Positions 8,937 through 17,248 of a DNA stretch of 64,000 nucleotides are shown here, in pieces. The stretch's first letter is position 1. Each line of letters begins with the position of its first letter. A program made the translations under genes and the position numbers. The DNA lies in NCBI GenBank assembly GCA_964584305.1, contig CAZOZL010000002.1:310001-374000 (forward strand). The letters are read 5' to 3'. This DNA comes from SB11 sp964584305. GTDB taxonomy: Bacteria > Bacteroidota > Bacteroidia > UBA8524. The notes beneath the pieces are model-generated. The model was not told the DNA's origin and made no database searches. It worked only from the letters and a program-made list of their open reading frames with translations.

Positions 8937-9689
8937 ATGTCTACCTTAAAAATATTAATTGTTGAAGATGAAGAGTTAATTGTAGAAAGCCTTTCCAGTA
9001 CATTAAAAAAACTAGAGTATGAAGTTATTGGAACTGCTGATACTTGTGAAAAAGCTATATTAATAGTTAAGGAATCTTCTCCTGATTTAATATTTCTTGA
9101 TATAGATATTTTTGGTGACAAGGATGGTATTGAAACAGCACAGCTAATAAATGATATAGGTGACTTTCCAGTAATTTTCCTAACTAATTATCAAGATTTA
9201 GAAACAATAAAAAGAGCTGAAAAAACTAATCCAGCTGATTATTTGGTTAAACCATTTAATGAATACCAGTTGCATGTAAGCATACAAAGAGCAATATTTA
9301 ATTACTCAAAAAATCGAAAAGCTATTGCAGGTGAAGAACTATCAAAAGATATCCCAGAACAATTACCAAAAGGAAACATTTTTTTTTTAAAGGATACGAA
9401 AGGCAATTATAAAAAATATAATATCTCTGAGATACTTTTCATCAGGGCTGGAAGGGCATATTGTGATATTTTTATAAGCAACGGTGAAACAATTACTCAA
9501 AGTATTCCAATGACAAAGACTTGGAACAATTTTAATCATGAAAACCTTGTTCAAGTCCATCGATCTTATGTTGTAAATGTGGAAGCAATTAAGGGTGTAA
9601 AAGGCAATATTCTTCTTATTGGGGATCATTCTATTCCTATTAGTCTACCATTTAAAGATGCCATCTTTAAATATTTAAACTTTGTGTAG
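8937..9689 (+). CDS. LytTR-family response regulator
   Basis: 250-residue two-component regulator. The receiver domain (1-120) has the acidic pair EDEE, the phospho-acceptor aspartate in LIFLDIDIFG, and the lysine in DYLVKPFNE. The C-terminal LytTR DNA-binding domain (about 145-250) carries IFFLKDTKGNYKKY, ILFIRAGRAYCDIF and VQVHRSYVVNVEAI. It is transcribed divergently from the TPR kinase, with only 46 bp shared upstream, a typical kinase-regulator pair. The start ATG lacks a clear Shine-Dalgarno sequence, which is common in Bacteroidota. Confidence 0.93.
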   Translation: MSTLKILIVEDEELIVESLSSTLKKLEYEVIGTADTCEKAILIVKESSPDLIFLDIDIFGDKDGIETAQLINDIGDFPVIFLTNYQDLETIKRAEKTNPADYLVKPFNEYQLHVSIQRAIFNYSKNRKAIAGEELSKDIPEQLPKGNIFFLKDTKGNYKKYNISEILFIRAGRAYCDIFISNGETITQSIPMTKTWNNFNHENLVQVHRSYVVNVEAIKGVKGNILLIGDHSIPISLPFKDAIFKYLNFV

Positions 9690-9793
9690 TGCTTTAGTTA
9701 AATTCTATTCGGAAAAAAAATGAGGCTAATGGGAAATGCTTTTTTAGTTTTCTAGTTCGCTAATGTTCTTTTGAAGTTATAAAAAATAGAATT

Positions 9794-10105
9794 ATGACAA
9801 TAAGAAATTCAAACACTACCAATTCAGATGGTTCTTTTTCTGAAGAAACAATTGAAGCAGTTTGGAAAAAAGGTGAACCTATCTCAGGCGAAGCCCAAGA
9901 TGTTTACCGCACAGACTCATGTGGAGCCAAAATAAAAAGATCAATGTATGGTAAGACAACTGAATTAGGTTGGGAAATAGACCACGATAAACCTGTGAGT
10001 GAAGGAGGTTCAGGTAACATTTCTAACCTTATGCCTTTGCAATGGGAAAATAACAGACATAAAAGCGATAATTGGCCAAGTTGGGAGTGTAAGAACAAAT
10101 CTTAA
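9794..10105 (+). CDS. HNH endonuclease domain protein
   Basis: 103-residue protein whose C-terminal half carries a complete HNH motif: WEIDHDKPVSEGGSGNISNL, then PLQWENNRHKSD, i.e. the metal-binding DH pair, the central Asn and the final N/K/H positions. It is a predicted small metal-dependent DNase. There is no signal peptide. It lies 43 bp upstream of the TIR gene in the same direction. A cytosolic nuclease beside a TIR protein in a mobile element suggests a conflict role, but a toxin, homing or restriction nuclease are alternatives. The N-terminal 40 residues are polar and unassigned. Confidence 0.8.
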   Translation: MTIRNSNTTNSDGSFSEETIEAVWKKGEPISGEAQDVYRTDSCGAKIKRSMYGKTTELGWEIDHDKPVSEGGSGNISNLMPLQWENNRHKSDNWPSWECKNKS

Positions 10106-10148
10106 CTGGATTTAAGCATAAGGAAACTGTCTAACCCGTCTTTAATCA

Positions 10149-11279
10149 ATGTTAACCAAGAAACTGCAACCATATGATATTTTTATTTCATATGTGGTAG
10201 AAGATAGCATATGGATAGAACGTTTTGTTCAACAACTTAGGAAAGAGGGGTATAGAGTTTGGTATGCTCGAAATGAACTAATTCCGGGCTCAAATGTATC
10301 AGCATTGATTAAAGACGGGTTAGACAGTTCTCGCTATGGAATAGCTATCATTAGCAAAGATTATAAGAGCCACTGGGCTTATGGAGAACTGTTTGCCTTA
10401 ACTAGTAAAAGTGATAGATTTATTCCTATTCTTCACAATATAACTATCGAAGAAGTCGCTATAGATCATCCGATAATTACAGAATGGTGGGCACCAAGCA
10501 CCTCTATAACTATTGAAATCCTAGTTGAAGAGATTGCAAAACGTATTTCAATAAAGGCTCACTTTTATTATTGGTTAGCATCCAAATTAAAGGCACTTCA
10601 AGAAAAAATATTCATTCTAAAAGCACTATTAATAGTTATTTTAACTATAGCACTTGCAGCATTACTTTTTCATATTTATTTAGCAAAACGCCCAAGTACT
10701 GAAATTATTGATACTGCTATTGAACAACGAGTTTCAAGTGTAGAGAATTATACTCAAGGTAAATTTCAAGAAAATCTGATTCAACAAAGTTGGAAAAAAA
10801 GTGACTTAGGAGAGATTAATAGAATCTATCACAGATTATACAAAAAAAACCCAGTTAAATACAATCAGAATATAGCAACATTCTTCAATGGATTGGAAAG
10901 AATTAAAACTATTATAGGGCTAAAGAATAATGGGATTATATCGACTACTGAGCCTATTGAACCACCATTTGGCTTAAAGAATTATGAGGTCTATATAATA
11001 GAATTAGCCGAAAAGAAGACCACATCTGTTTTAAGGTATTTGATTATAAATACATTACCTATCCTTAGTAAATCCACTAACGGAAGAGTGGAAAAAGCCG
11101 GTTTATATGAAGTCGATATTAAATACGATAATCCGCTTCGACTTATAGAAGTTGAAGTATACTTTGAAATGAATCAAAATAAAAAATACCGTTATATAAA
11201 TTTTTTTGGCGCAAAGCCTCTTGAAACTATCGTGTTTGAGAAACGAAATGGGTTGTGGAATGCATTACACATTGAATAG
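10149..11279 (+). CDS. Membrane-anchored TIR-domain protein
   Basis: 376 residues. An N-terminal TIR domain (about 6-135) has YDIFISYVVED, the loop GYRVWYARNELIPGS, and WAYGEL with Glu80 at the position of the NADase glutamate. A single membrane helix follows (about 156-178, ILKALLIVILTIALAALLF), then about 195 residues with an alpha/beta look and no recognised family, predicted on the other side of the membrane. TIR domains in bacteria commonly degrade NAD+ or make cyclic ADP-ribose isomers on infection. The membrane-spanning layout suggests envelope sensing coupled to a cytosolic TIR effector; this is inference. Confidence 0.85.
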   Translation: MLTKKLQPYDIFISYVVEDSIWIERFVQQLRKEGYRVWYARNELIPGSNVSALIKDGLDSSRYGIAIISKDYKSHWAYGELFALTSKSDRFIPILHNITIEEVAIDHPIITEWWAPSTSITIEILVEEIAKRISIKAHFYYWLASKLKALQEKIFILKALLIVILTIALAALLFHIYLAKRPSTEIIDTAIEQRVSSVENYTQGKFQENLIQQSWKKSDLGEINRIYHRLYKKNPVKYNQNIATFFNGLERIKTIIGLKNNGIISTTEPIEPPFGLKNYEVYIIELAEKKTTSVLRYLIINTLPILSKSTNGRVEKAGLYEVDIKYDNPLRLIEVEVYFEMNQNKKYRYINFFGAKPLETIVFEKRNGLWNALHIE

Positions 11280-11357
11280 ATAGTAAAAACTCTTGTTTGG
11301 AAAGAAAAGAACAGCATTCGGAAAAACAATTACCTTTTAACATAGCAGCGCTATTTC

Positions 11358-11822
11358 TTGCAATCAAAAATTAAGCGGTTTCAAACAAACAAAACCTTGG
11401 TAAAGAACATTACACATAAAGCTTGGTGGAGTCTACTATTAGTTATTAGTGTAATATCGTGCGGCCCTAAAAATAACATTGCAAAATCAACTGTATATAT
11501 TACCAAAACAGGTGAATTTTATCACCTAGGAGAGTGCACCTATTCAGGAAGAAGTAAAATACCCAAAACACTTTATAATGTTGTTCAAAAGGGATACCGC
11601 CCTTGTTCAAAATGTGCACCACCAGTGTTGTTTGATTCATTGAGGATTATAAATCAAGACTATCGCTACTATGCTCCTGAAAATACTGAACGTGCAAACC
11701 AAACAGATAGCAGCAACAAAAATGATGTAAAAAGAAGGTGTATTGCTATAACAAGAAAAGGGACACAGTGTAAACGAATAACGAAAAGGCTAAGCAACAA
11801 ATGTTTCCAACACGATAAATAA
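11358..11822 (+). CDS. Lipoprotein with two Cys/His zinc-like motifs
   Basis: The frame opens at a TTG (11358). A signal sequence WWSLLLVISVISCG with a lipobox cysteine predicts a lipoprotein anchored outside the inner membrane. The mature part has YITKTGEFYHLGEC followed by GYRPCSKC, a His-Cys plus CxxC arrangement like the small zinc-binding motif related to Ada, and the C terminus has CIAITRKGTQCKR then CFQH, a second Cys-rich motif (DUF5763-like pattern). No function is established. The first motif recurs in the SH3 protein at 12969. No better start codon is visible; the first 18 residues are uncertain. Confidence 0.7.
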   Translation: MQSKIKRFQTNKTLVKNITHKAWWSLLLVISVISCGPKNNIAKSTVYITKTGEFYHLGECTYSGRSKIPKTLYNVVQKGYRPCSKCAPPVLFDSLRIINQDYRYYAPENTERANQTDSSNKNDVKRRCIAITRKGTQCKRITKRLSNKCFQHDK

Positions 11823-11831
11823 TACGAATAA

Positions 11832-12962
11832 ATGAAATGGATTATTGTATATATATGGCTTCTAATAATAGCTAACCCCTTAAAGGGACAGGAGAGAATC
11901 CTCGTAGCAGAAGGAACAATAAAAATATCTGCCTTGAGTGAAGAAAGTCTTTACTACGGTTTTGCACCTGGTGACAAAGTTATTTTCAACCTGAAAGTAG
12001 ATAAAAGAAAAGAACTTAAGGAATTTGAAATTATGGAGTACCCTTTTTCTTCACGGCTTAAAGATTTCAAAACCTCATCAATACAAAATAAGACCTTATC
12101 TACGGTAAAAGAAACCATTTTCAAGTTTCGGTTTTATAATGGCAGACTTGGGAAAAGAGTTTGTTCTTATACTATTTATCGAATACCCGCATCGGATGAG
12201 TTCAAAGATTTTAATACAACAGTTAGTTGGATAACAAAAACAGATACAGTTTGGAAAACATTCACAAAAAATGTTGTAGTTGGATACGATACCACCTTAT
12301 TTAAACAAGTTAAGAAAGTTGAGGTTAAACGAACTAAAGAAGAAGTTCTTTTAACGGATAAAATAGAGCGTGTTCATTCTACTACTAACAGTAATGGGAA
12401 TAAAACTTGGATACATTTTACATTGCCGAATAGTAAAAGAGAAGAGAATAAAACAAGTCAAATAATCGCATGGGCATATTGGGTAGGGGTTGGAGAAGAA
12501 GCTAATACCGCATGGGCTGAAAACTCAAAGGGGATTAAAGATATTGTAAATGTTACAGCAACAGCATTTACAACACCATTAGGCGCTCTTGCAATTGGGG
12601 CAATTACAGACTTGGTTATGCCTAAGATGGGGGAAGATGTTTATTACGCCCTTACTGACCTCCAGAGCAAAAACCTCTTTATGGCGGGAAATTCTTTTTA
12701 TGTAATTGATAAAGGGAAGGGTGTTGCTGGCTATAAAAGGATGCTCGATCCTGATTTATGTAAAGGAACATATTTTCTCTGTTTTAGTAATGACAATATA
12801 ATGCAGGGTGTTGATGTGAACATTAAAGTAGTAGCAATTAAAGAAACTATCATCTACGAAGATCGAGAAGAGATTATATCTAAAGTTACTCCACGAAATG
12901 AGAAGCAAATTTTTTCGGAACCTGAAATTACTAGTCAGTTAATTCCCATAATCGTTAAATAA
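11832..12962 (+). CDS. Secreted hypothetical protein (376 aa)
   Basis: I do not recognise a family. A signal peptide (WIIVYIWLLIIANPLKG) predicts export. The mature protein starts with a beta-rich region (VAEGTIKISALSEE, then YYGFAPGDKVIFNL), a middle section of strands with many lysines, and a glycine/alanine-rich stretch at about 236-262 (FTTPLGALAIGAITDLV) that might be a buried helix or membrane-active segment. The last third is again beta-rich. It starts 9 bp after the zinc-motif lipoprotein and ends 6 bp before the SH3 protein gene, so it belongs to the same transcription unit. Confidence 0.75.
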   Translation: MKWIIVYIWLLIIANPLKGQERILVAEGTIKISALSEESLYYGFAPGDKVIFNLKVDKRKELKEFEIMEYPFSSRLKDFKTSSIQNKTLSTVKETIFKFRFYNGRLGKRVCSYTIYRIPASDEFKDFNTTVSWITKTDTVWKTFTKNVVVGYDTTLFKQVKKVEVKRTKEEVLLTDKIERVHSTTNSNGNKTWIHFTLPNSKREENKTSQIIAWAYWVGVGEEANTAWAENSKGIKDIVNVTATAFTTPLGALAIGAITDLVMPKMGEDVYYALTDLQSKNLFMAGNSFYVIDKGKGVAGYKRMLDPDLCKGTYFLCFSNDNIMQGVDVNIKVVAIKETIIYEDREEIISKVTPRNEKQIFSEPEITSQLIPIIVK

Positions 12963-12968
12963 TTAAAT

Positions 12969-13406
12969 ATGAATAAGAAAATTTTAGTTCTAACAATAAT
13001 TATTGTTAGTTTTTTGACATCCGCTTATGGACAAGTAAACAATAGTACTTACTATGTTTCAGCCAATAACCTTAATTTAAGAAGTCAATCAAATTTAAAC
13101 TCTAAAGTAATAACAAGGCTTTCAAAAGGAACAAAAGTTGTTCTAAAATCTGTTTCAAACTCATGGGCAAATATTACTGTTAATGATACTCTAAAAGGGT
13201 ATGTTTTAATGAGGTATTTGAGTTTGACAATACCTGAAAAGAAACAGAAAAAACAAGCTACTGTATTCATATGTAATAGTAAAAATGCTTATGCCTACCA
13301 CTCACATCGCTGCCATGGGCTTAATCGATGTCGATCCGGAGTAAGTAGTGTTACAAAAAGTAAAGCTGAGAATTCAGGGTACAGGGCTTGTAAAATTTGT
13401 TATTAA
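12969..13406 (+). CDS. Secreted SH3-domain protein with Cys/His motif
   Basis: 145 residues. A signal peptide (ILVLTIIIVSFLTSAYG) precedes a bacterial SH3 domain (about 28-85: YYVSANNLNLRSQSN, then ITRLSKGTKVVL and SWANITVND), a cell-wall or protein-binding module. The C-terminal 45 residues carry a cysteine/histidine cluster: FICNSKNAYAYHSHRC, then GYRACKIC. This ends in the same 'H..C ... GYR.C..C' pattern as the lipoprotein at 11358. It is probably envelope-located. It lies between the secreted protein and the exonuclease gene with gaps of 6 and 18 bp. Confidence 0.78.
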   Translation: MNKKILVLTIIIVSFLTSAYGQVNNSTYYVSANNLNLRSQSNLNSKVITRLSKGTKVVLKSVSNSWANITVNDTLKGYVLMRYLSLTIPEKKQKKQATVFICNSKNAYAYHSHRCHGLNRCRSGVSSVTKSKAENSGYRACKICY

Positions 13407-13424
13407 ATTAAATAATTAAACTAT

Positions 13425-14000
13425 ATGTATTTATTTTTCGATACTGAAACTACGGGGTTGCCAAAAAACTGGAATGCTCCTGTAACATATCTCAATAATT
13501 GGCCTAGATTGGTTCAGCTTGCTTATCTTTTATACGATAATTCTGGCAATAGAATTAGAGAAGGTAACTTTATAATAAAACCCGAAGGCTTCGTAATCCC
13601 AGCTGAATCATCAGATATTCATGGTGTTACTACAAAAAAAGCCAATAGTGAAGGGACGAATTTATTAGAAGTATTACATGAATTTTGGCAAAACCTTAAT
13701 CAATCAGAAATATTAATAGCTCATAATATAAGTTTTGATGAAAAAATTATTGGTGCTGAGTTTTTAAGAAAAGAGCTGCCAGACATTACACAAACCAAAC
13801 AAAAAATTTGTACAATGATTGGTACTACAGACTTTTGTGCAATAGATAATGGCTATGGACATTACAAGTGGCCTAAGTTATCCGAATTACACTTAAAGCT
13901 TTTTAATGAAGAATTCGAGGATGCTCACAACGCGTCTACTGATATTGCCATAACTGCGAAGTGTTTTTGGCGTTTAAAAGAATTAGGATTGTTTAAATAG
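13425..14000 (+). CDS. 3'-5' exonuclease of the DEDDh (DnaQ-like) family
   Basis: 191-residue cytosolic exonuclease domain. Exo I is FDTETTG (Asp6, Glu8), Exo II is AHNISFDEK with the second aspartate, and Exo III is AHNASTDIA, with H-x4-D as expected for the DEDDh class. It resembles the proofreading epsilon subunit domain but is a stand-alone protein with an insertion (about 125-160, TTDFCAIDNGYGHYKWP) as in RNase T/oligoribonuclease-like enzymes. The chromosome should have its own epsilon, so this copy is accessory. Its substrate (DNA or RNA) is unknown. It is coupled by 6 bp to the DUF1883 gene. Confidence 0.88.
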   Translation: MYLFFDTETTGLPKNWNAPVTYLNNWPRLVQLAYLLYDNSGNRIREGNFIIKPEGFVIPAESSDIHGVTTKKANSEGTNLLEVLHEFWQNLNQSEILIAHNISFDEKIIGAEFLRKELPDITQTKQKICTMIGTTDFCAIDNGYGHYKWPKLSELHLKLFNEEFEDAHNASTDIAITAKCFWRLKELGLFK

Positions 14001-14006
14001 TTAAAT

Positions 14007-14267
14007 ATGCAACATCTACATACAAGGGAATACTTATCTGCAGGTACAATTGTACAAGTAAATTGCTCACACCAGTGTAATGTTTTACTCATGGATGATA
14101 CTAATTACTCAAATTATAAATCAGGAAGAAATTACAAATATTATGGAGGTTGGCGTACCTCCTTTCCAACTCAAATAACTGTTCCCAAGACAGGCTATTG
14201 GAATGTAGTAATTGATCTTGCCAAAGGAAGTGCTAGAATACAACATTCTATAAAGTTCATAAAATAA
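14007..14267 (+). CDS. DUF1883-domain protein
   Basis: 86 residues covering one DUF1883 domain: HLHTREYLSAGTIVQVNCS, VLLMDDTNYSNYKSG, YKYYGGWRTSFPTQ and GYWNVVIDLAKGSARI. The family has no established function. From memory, this domain is found fused to TIR domains in other bacteria; here a TIR gene lies four genes upstream. It is probably cytosolic. It starts 6 bp after the exonuclease stop and ends 14 bp before mobC, making it the last cargo gene of the run. Confidence 0.82.
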   Translation: MQHLHTREYLSAGTIVQVNCSHQCNVLLMDDTNYSNYKSGRNYKYYGGWRTSFPTQITVPKTGYWNVVIDLAKGSARIQHSIKFIK

Positions 14268-14281
14268 GAGAAAAAACTATC

Positions 14282-14611
14282 ATGGCACGCCCCACCAAAG
14301 ACAAAAAGCAAAACACCGTATTGCCCCCCATCCGCTGCACAGTAGATGAAAAACAGCAAATACAAATCAAAGCCATTGCCGTTGGCATGAATTTAAGCCA
14401 GTACGTCCGCAACATGGCATTAAGCGGTAAAATCATTATCCAACAGAGTTTTGTTGAATTCACCTATTTAGAACAACTCAAGAAAATCGGTGTGAATTTA
14501 AACCAGCAAACCAAGAAATTTAATGCTACTGGAGAAACCCCTCAACAGCTAAATTCTATCTGGAACAAATTGGAAACCGTCCTGAACCAATTAACACCCC
14601 CCAATAAATAG
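14282..14611 (+). CDS. mobC: Mobilization protein MobC (relaxosome accessory)
   Basis: 109 residues: a basic start (ARPTKDKKQ), then a ribbon-helix-helix-like segment PIRCTVDEKQQIQIKAIAVG with MNLSQYVRNMALSG, typical of Bacteroidota MobC/MbpC proteins that bind oriT and help the relaxase. The C terminus is a helical oligomerisation region (LEQLKKIGVNLNQQTKKFN). It is followed 12 bp later by the relaxase gene. Base composition is visibly less AT-rich than the preceding cargo, suggesting the mobilization module has a different history. I could not locate oriT. Confidence 0.9.
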   Translation: MARPTKDKKQNTVLPPIRCTVDEKQQIQIKAIAVGMNLSQYVRNMALSGKIIIQQSFVEFTYLEQLKKIGVNLNQQTKKFNATGETPQQLNSIWNKLETVLNQLTPPNK

Positions 14612-14623
14612 AAAGGAATAAAT

Positions 14624-15859
14624 ATGGTTCCCCATATAGCAAATCAAGGACATAGCTTCAAAGGCGCAGGGCAATATTATTTGCACGATAAACAAGCCTC
14701 GACCACAGAACGGGTTATGTGGACACAAACCATCAACCTCCCCACCAATGACCCTGAAAAAGCCTTTGGCTGGATGGCGCATACTTCTATGAATGCCCAC
14801 CGTTTAAAACAGGTGGCAGGAATATCCACCACCAGCAGGAAGAATAAATCAGGCAATGTATATGCCTTTAGTTTAGCATGGCATCCCCATCAAACCCCTG
14901 ACAAAAACACCCTGTTACAATCTGCCTTAGAAACATTGGGACTATTACAACTGCAAGACCACGAAGCGGTAATTGTAGCCCACAATGATACGCAGCATCC
15001 CCACGTCCATGTTATCTGCAACCTCATACATCCTGAAAACGGGAAAAAAGCAGTGCTGAGCTATGACCGATTAATCCTATCTAGCTGGGCAGAAGAAGTA
15101 GAACGTAATGACGGTAAAATTTTGTGTGAACAACGGGTGATTAATAACCAAGAGCGCAGAGAACGGGGGCAGAATGGCAAGCTCAAATTGGTGAAATACA
15201 AAGAAAAGCCATTAGATATAGCCCCGCTTATCAATGAACTCTATCAACAAAGCGATAGTGGAACAGCCTTTCAGACCGCAACAGCAGAAACAGGCTTTAC
15301 CCTTGCCAAAGGCGACAAGCGGGGTTTTGTGCTGGTGGACGGAAAAGGTAAAATATACAGCCTCTCAAGGCAATTAAAGGGACAACGTGCCAAAGATATA
15401 AGTGAGCGTTTGCAGAATATTCAAGGGCTTTCCAATGCCAAAGAGCTGCAAGAAAAACGTAAATTGTTAGATAATTCAAAGGATGAGAAACCCCTTAAGC
15501 GTGATACATACGAGGCAAAATTTCAGCAGAAAATTGACGATGCCACCATTGAGGAAGGACAAGACAAACAGGGTTTTGATAAAAGTAAAACATATAAGGG
15601 CAAGAAAAATAAGGAAGTTAAAGCTCAACCAAAGACCGTAAAGCAGCCCCCTGAAAACAAATATTCAAACCCCAAAACCAATGAGCAGGATGAACATTTA
15701 CGCAAGTTGGATGAGCAAAGAGCATGGGAACAAAAAACGGATAGTAGCCAACACCGCTTGGAGCAAGAACAAGAAGCTTTTTATCATCGGGGTGAGTTGT
15801 TGAAATCCATAGAAATACTGGAAAACCAACTATCCGGCAAAGAAACTTTTTTGAATTAG
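14624..15859 (+). CDS. mobB: MOB-family relaxase/mobilization nuclease
   Basis: 411 residues. It should nick oriT and pilot the transferred strand through a helper conjugation channel. The N-terminal relaxase domain has the early motif GHSFKGAGQYYLHDK and the HUH-type triad HNDTQHPHVHVICN (about 120-133), followed by the WAEEVERNDG segment common to Bacteroides mobilization proteins. The catalytic tyrosine is probably among YYLHDK. The C-terminal 130 residues are charged and coiled-coil-like. No coupling protein or secretion genes follow, so transfer depends on another element. Confidence 0.9.
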   Translation: MVPHIANQGHSFKGAGQYYLHDKQASTTERVMWTQTINLPTNDPEKAFGWMAHTSMNAHRLKQVAGISTTSRKNKSGNVYAFSLAWHPHQTPDKNTLLQSALETLGLLQLQDHEAVIVAHNDTQHPHVHVICNLIHPENGKKAVLSYDRLILSSWAEEVERNDGKILCEQRVINNQERRERGQNGKLKLVKYKEKPLDIAPLINELYQQSDSGTAFQTATAETGFTLAKGDKRGFVLVDGKGKIYSLSRQLKGQRAKDISERLQNIQGLSNAKELQEKRKLLDNSKDEKPLKRDTYEAKFQQKIDDATIEEGQDKQGFDKSKTYKGKKNKEVKAQPKTVKQPPENKYSNPKTNEQDEHLRKLDEQRAWEQKTDSSQHRLEQEQEAFYHRGELLKSIEILENQLSGKETFLN

Positions 15860-15889
15860 TTTTTTCCATAATCTATTATATTTAATAAT

Positions 15890-17248
15890 TTATAAATCTA
15901 GCTCAACTAACTCAATGTCATCAAAATAATAATATGATAATTTTCGTTGTCCACTAGTCAAATTGACACCTGTAAATTTCACTTCTTTGTCTTTATCATT
16001 TAATGGAAAACTGCCAATAACTAAGAAAGTTTCATTGCCTTTAGCTTCAAATTCAACACTAATTGTCTTCCATTCAGCAGTATTATCCAAAATTTCATCG
16101 GTAATTACAATTTTTGTTGGCATGTCGAAATACTCTTCATTATTGTATTGTTTTATTATGGCAAATGAACCTTCAAAGGCGCCGTATATAAAGCCTATTG
16201 CTAAACTTTTAATATTAAAAAAGTTGTATTTTGAAGAGAGCACTTTTAAGCTAAATTTATATCTCTTACCCTTGCTTAGAGTCTTTTTCAGCTCAGTAAC
16301 AACTCTTTCACTCCTATTGTAAACTTGGTTATCCTTAAAGTATGCAAGATTAAAACCAATAAAATTACTTTGATTATTTGTTATCCGCCTAATAACATTG
16401 ATATTGTCATAAGAGGCCCCTTTAAGTAGGCTGTCTCTCATAATTTTGCAGTATACTTGAGAACTACCATTAAATCTCTCTCCCCAAGGGGGAACAATAT
16501 CTAAATTTCCAGTTTTTCTCAGGGGGTAAAAATTAATAGCTCCAAAATCACCATTTTTTATAATATTATCTGTCTCTTTAACTTCTATGATTGAAACGTT
16601 AGTGATTTGATAAATAGAATAATTTTTTTTCCAGTGATTTTTTTTTCTTTCCCTAAAAAATTCTTTTATTATAATAACATTTTCAGTGCCAGAGCTATAG
16701 AAACTGCCTGATATCAAGGTGTCATTATCTGAAATAAATACATTTTTTTGTTTCGCAATCTGTGGCTTTTCATAAAAATAAAGCTGTTGATTGGTTTTTT
16801 CTTTCAAGATACATCCAATCCCGCTTGAATAAAATGGCAAACCATCTAAAGGTTTGCAAACTATTTCTACTTTATAAATTTTAGACTTTTGGAATTTTTT
16901 ATTAAGTACAATACTGATTACGCTTTGATTTTTTCCGTTAGAATTTAATCTTAAACCTAATACTAAGTTTGCATTGCACTTTATACTTTTTTTATTTGTG
17001 ATGATTTTTTTAGTATCACCATCATATATGTCAAAATTGCCATAAATTGTATAGTCCTTTGTTTTGATTATCGTTCGTTTACTTCTTAGTTTAATTTTTG
17101 AGTTTGCACAAAAAAGTGTTTTACTATCTATTTTTAAAACTGTATCATTACTCAGTGCTGTATTAAAGTTTTTCCCATAGCAACTATTACAAAAAAATAG
17201 TATAGTTATAAGAAAAAAGTAATTACCTATTGGGGATTTGATATATTT
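15890..17248 (-). CDS. Secreted protein with C-terminal carbohydrate-binding-like domain
   Basis: I chose the ATG at 17248 (MKYIKSPIGNYFFLITILFF), which gives a signal peptide with a possible lipobox cysteine (FFCNSC). It overlaps the upstream gene end by 26 nt. The mature protein is beta-rich. The last 200 residues (from about VPPWGERFNGSSQVY) follow the layout of the carbohydrate/discoidin-like N-terminal modules of Bacteroidota OmpA-type proteins: an early tryptophan motif, a FIGFNL strand, WKTISVEFEAKGNETFLVIG, and a final YYYFDDIELVEL. No enzyme motif is evident. Last gene of the toxin-containing minus-strand run. Confidence 0.65.
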   Translation of the reverse strand, partial: KYIKSPIGNYFFLITILFFCNSCYGKNFNTALSNDTVLKIDSKTLFCANSKIKLRSKRTIIKTKDYTIYGNFDIYDGDTKKIITNKKSIKCNANLVLGLRLNSNGKNQSVISIVLNKKFQKSKIYKVEIVCKPLDGLPFYSSGIGCILKEKTNQQLYFYEKPQIAKQKNVFISDNDTLISGSFYSSGTENVIIIKEFFRERKKNHWKKNYSIYQITNVSIIEVKETDNIIKNGDFGAINFYPLRKTGNLDIVPPWGERFNGSSQVYCKIMRDSLLKGASYDNINVIRRITNNQSNFIGFNLAYFKDNQVYNRSERVVTELKKTLSKGKRYKFSLKVLSSKYNFFNIKSLAIGFIYGAFEGSFAIIKQYNNEEYFDMPTKIVITDEILDNTAEWKTISVEFEAKGNETFLVIGSFPLNDKDKEVKFTGVNLTSGQRKLSYYYFDDIELVELDL

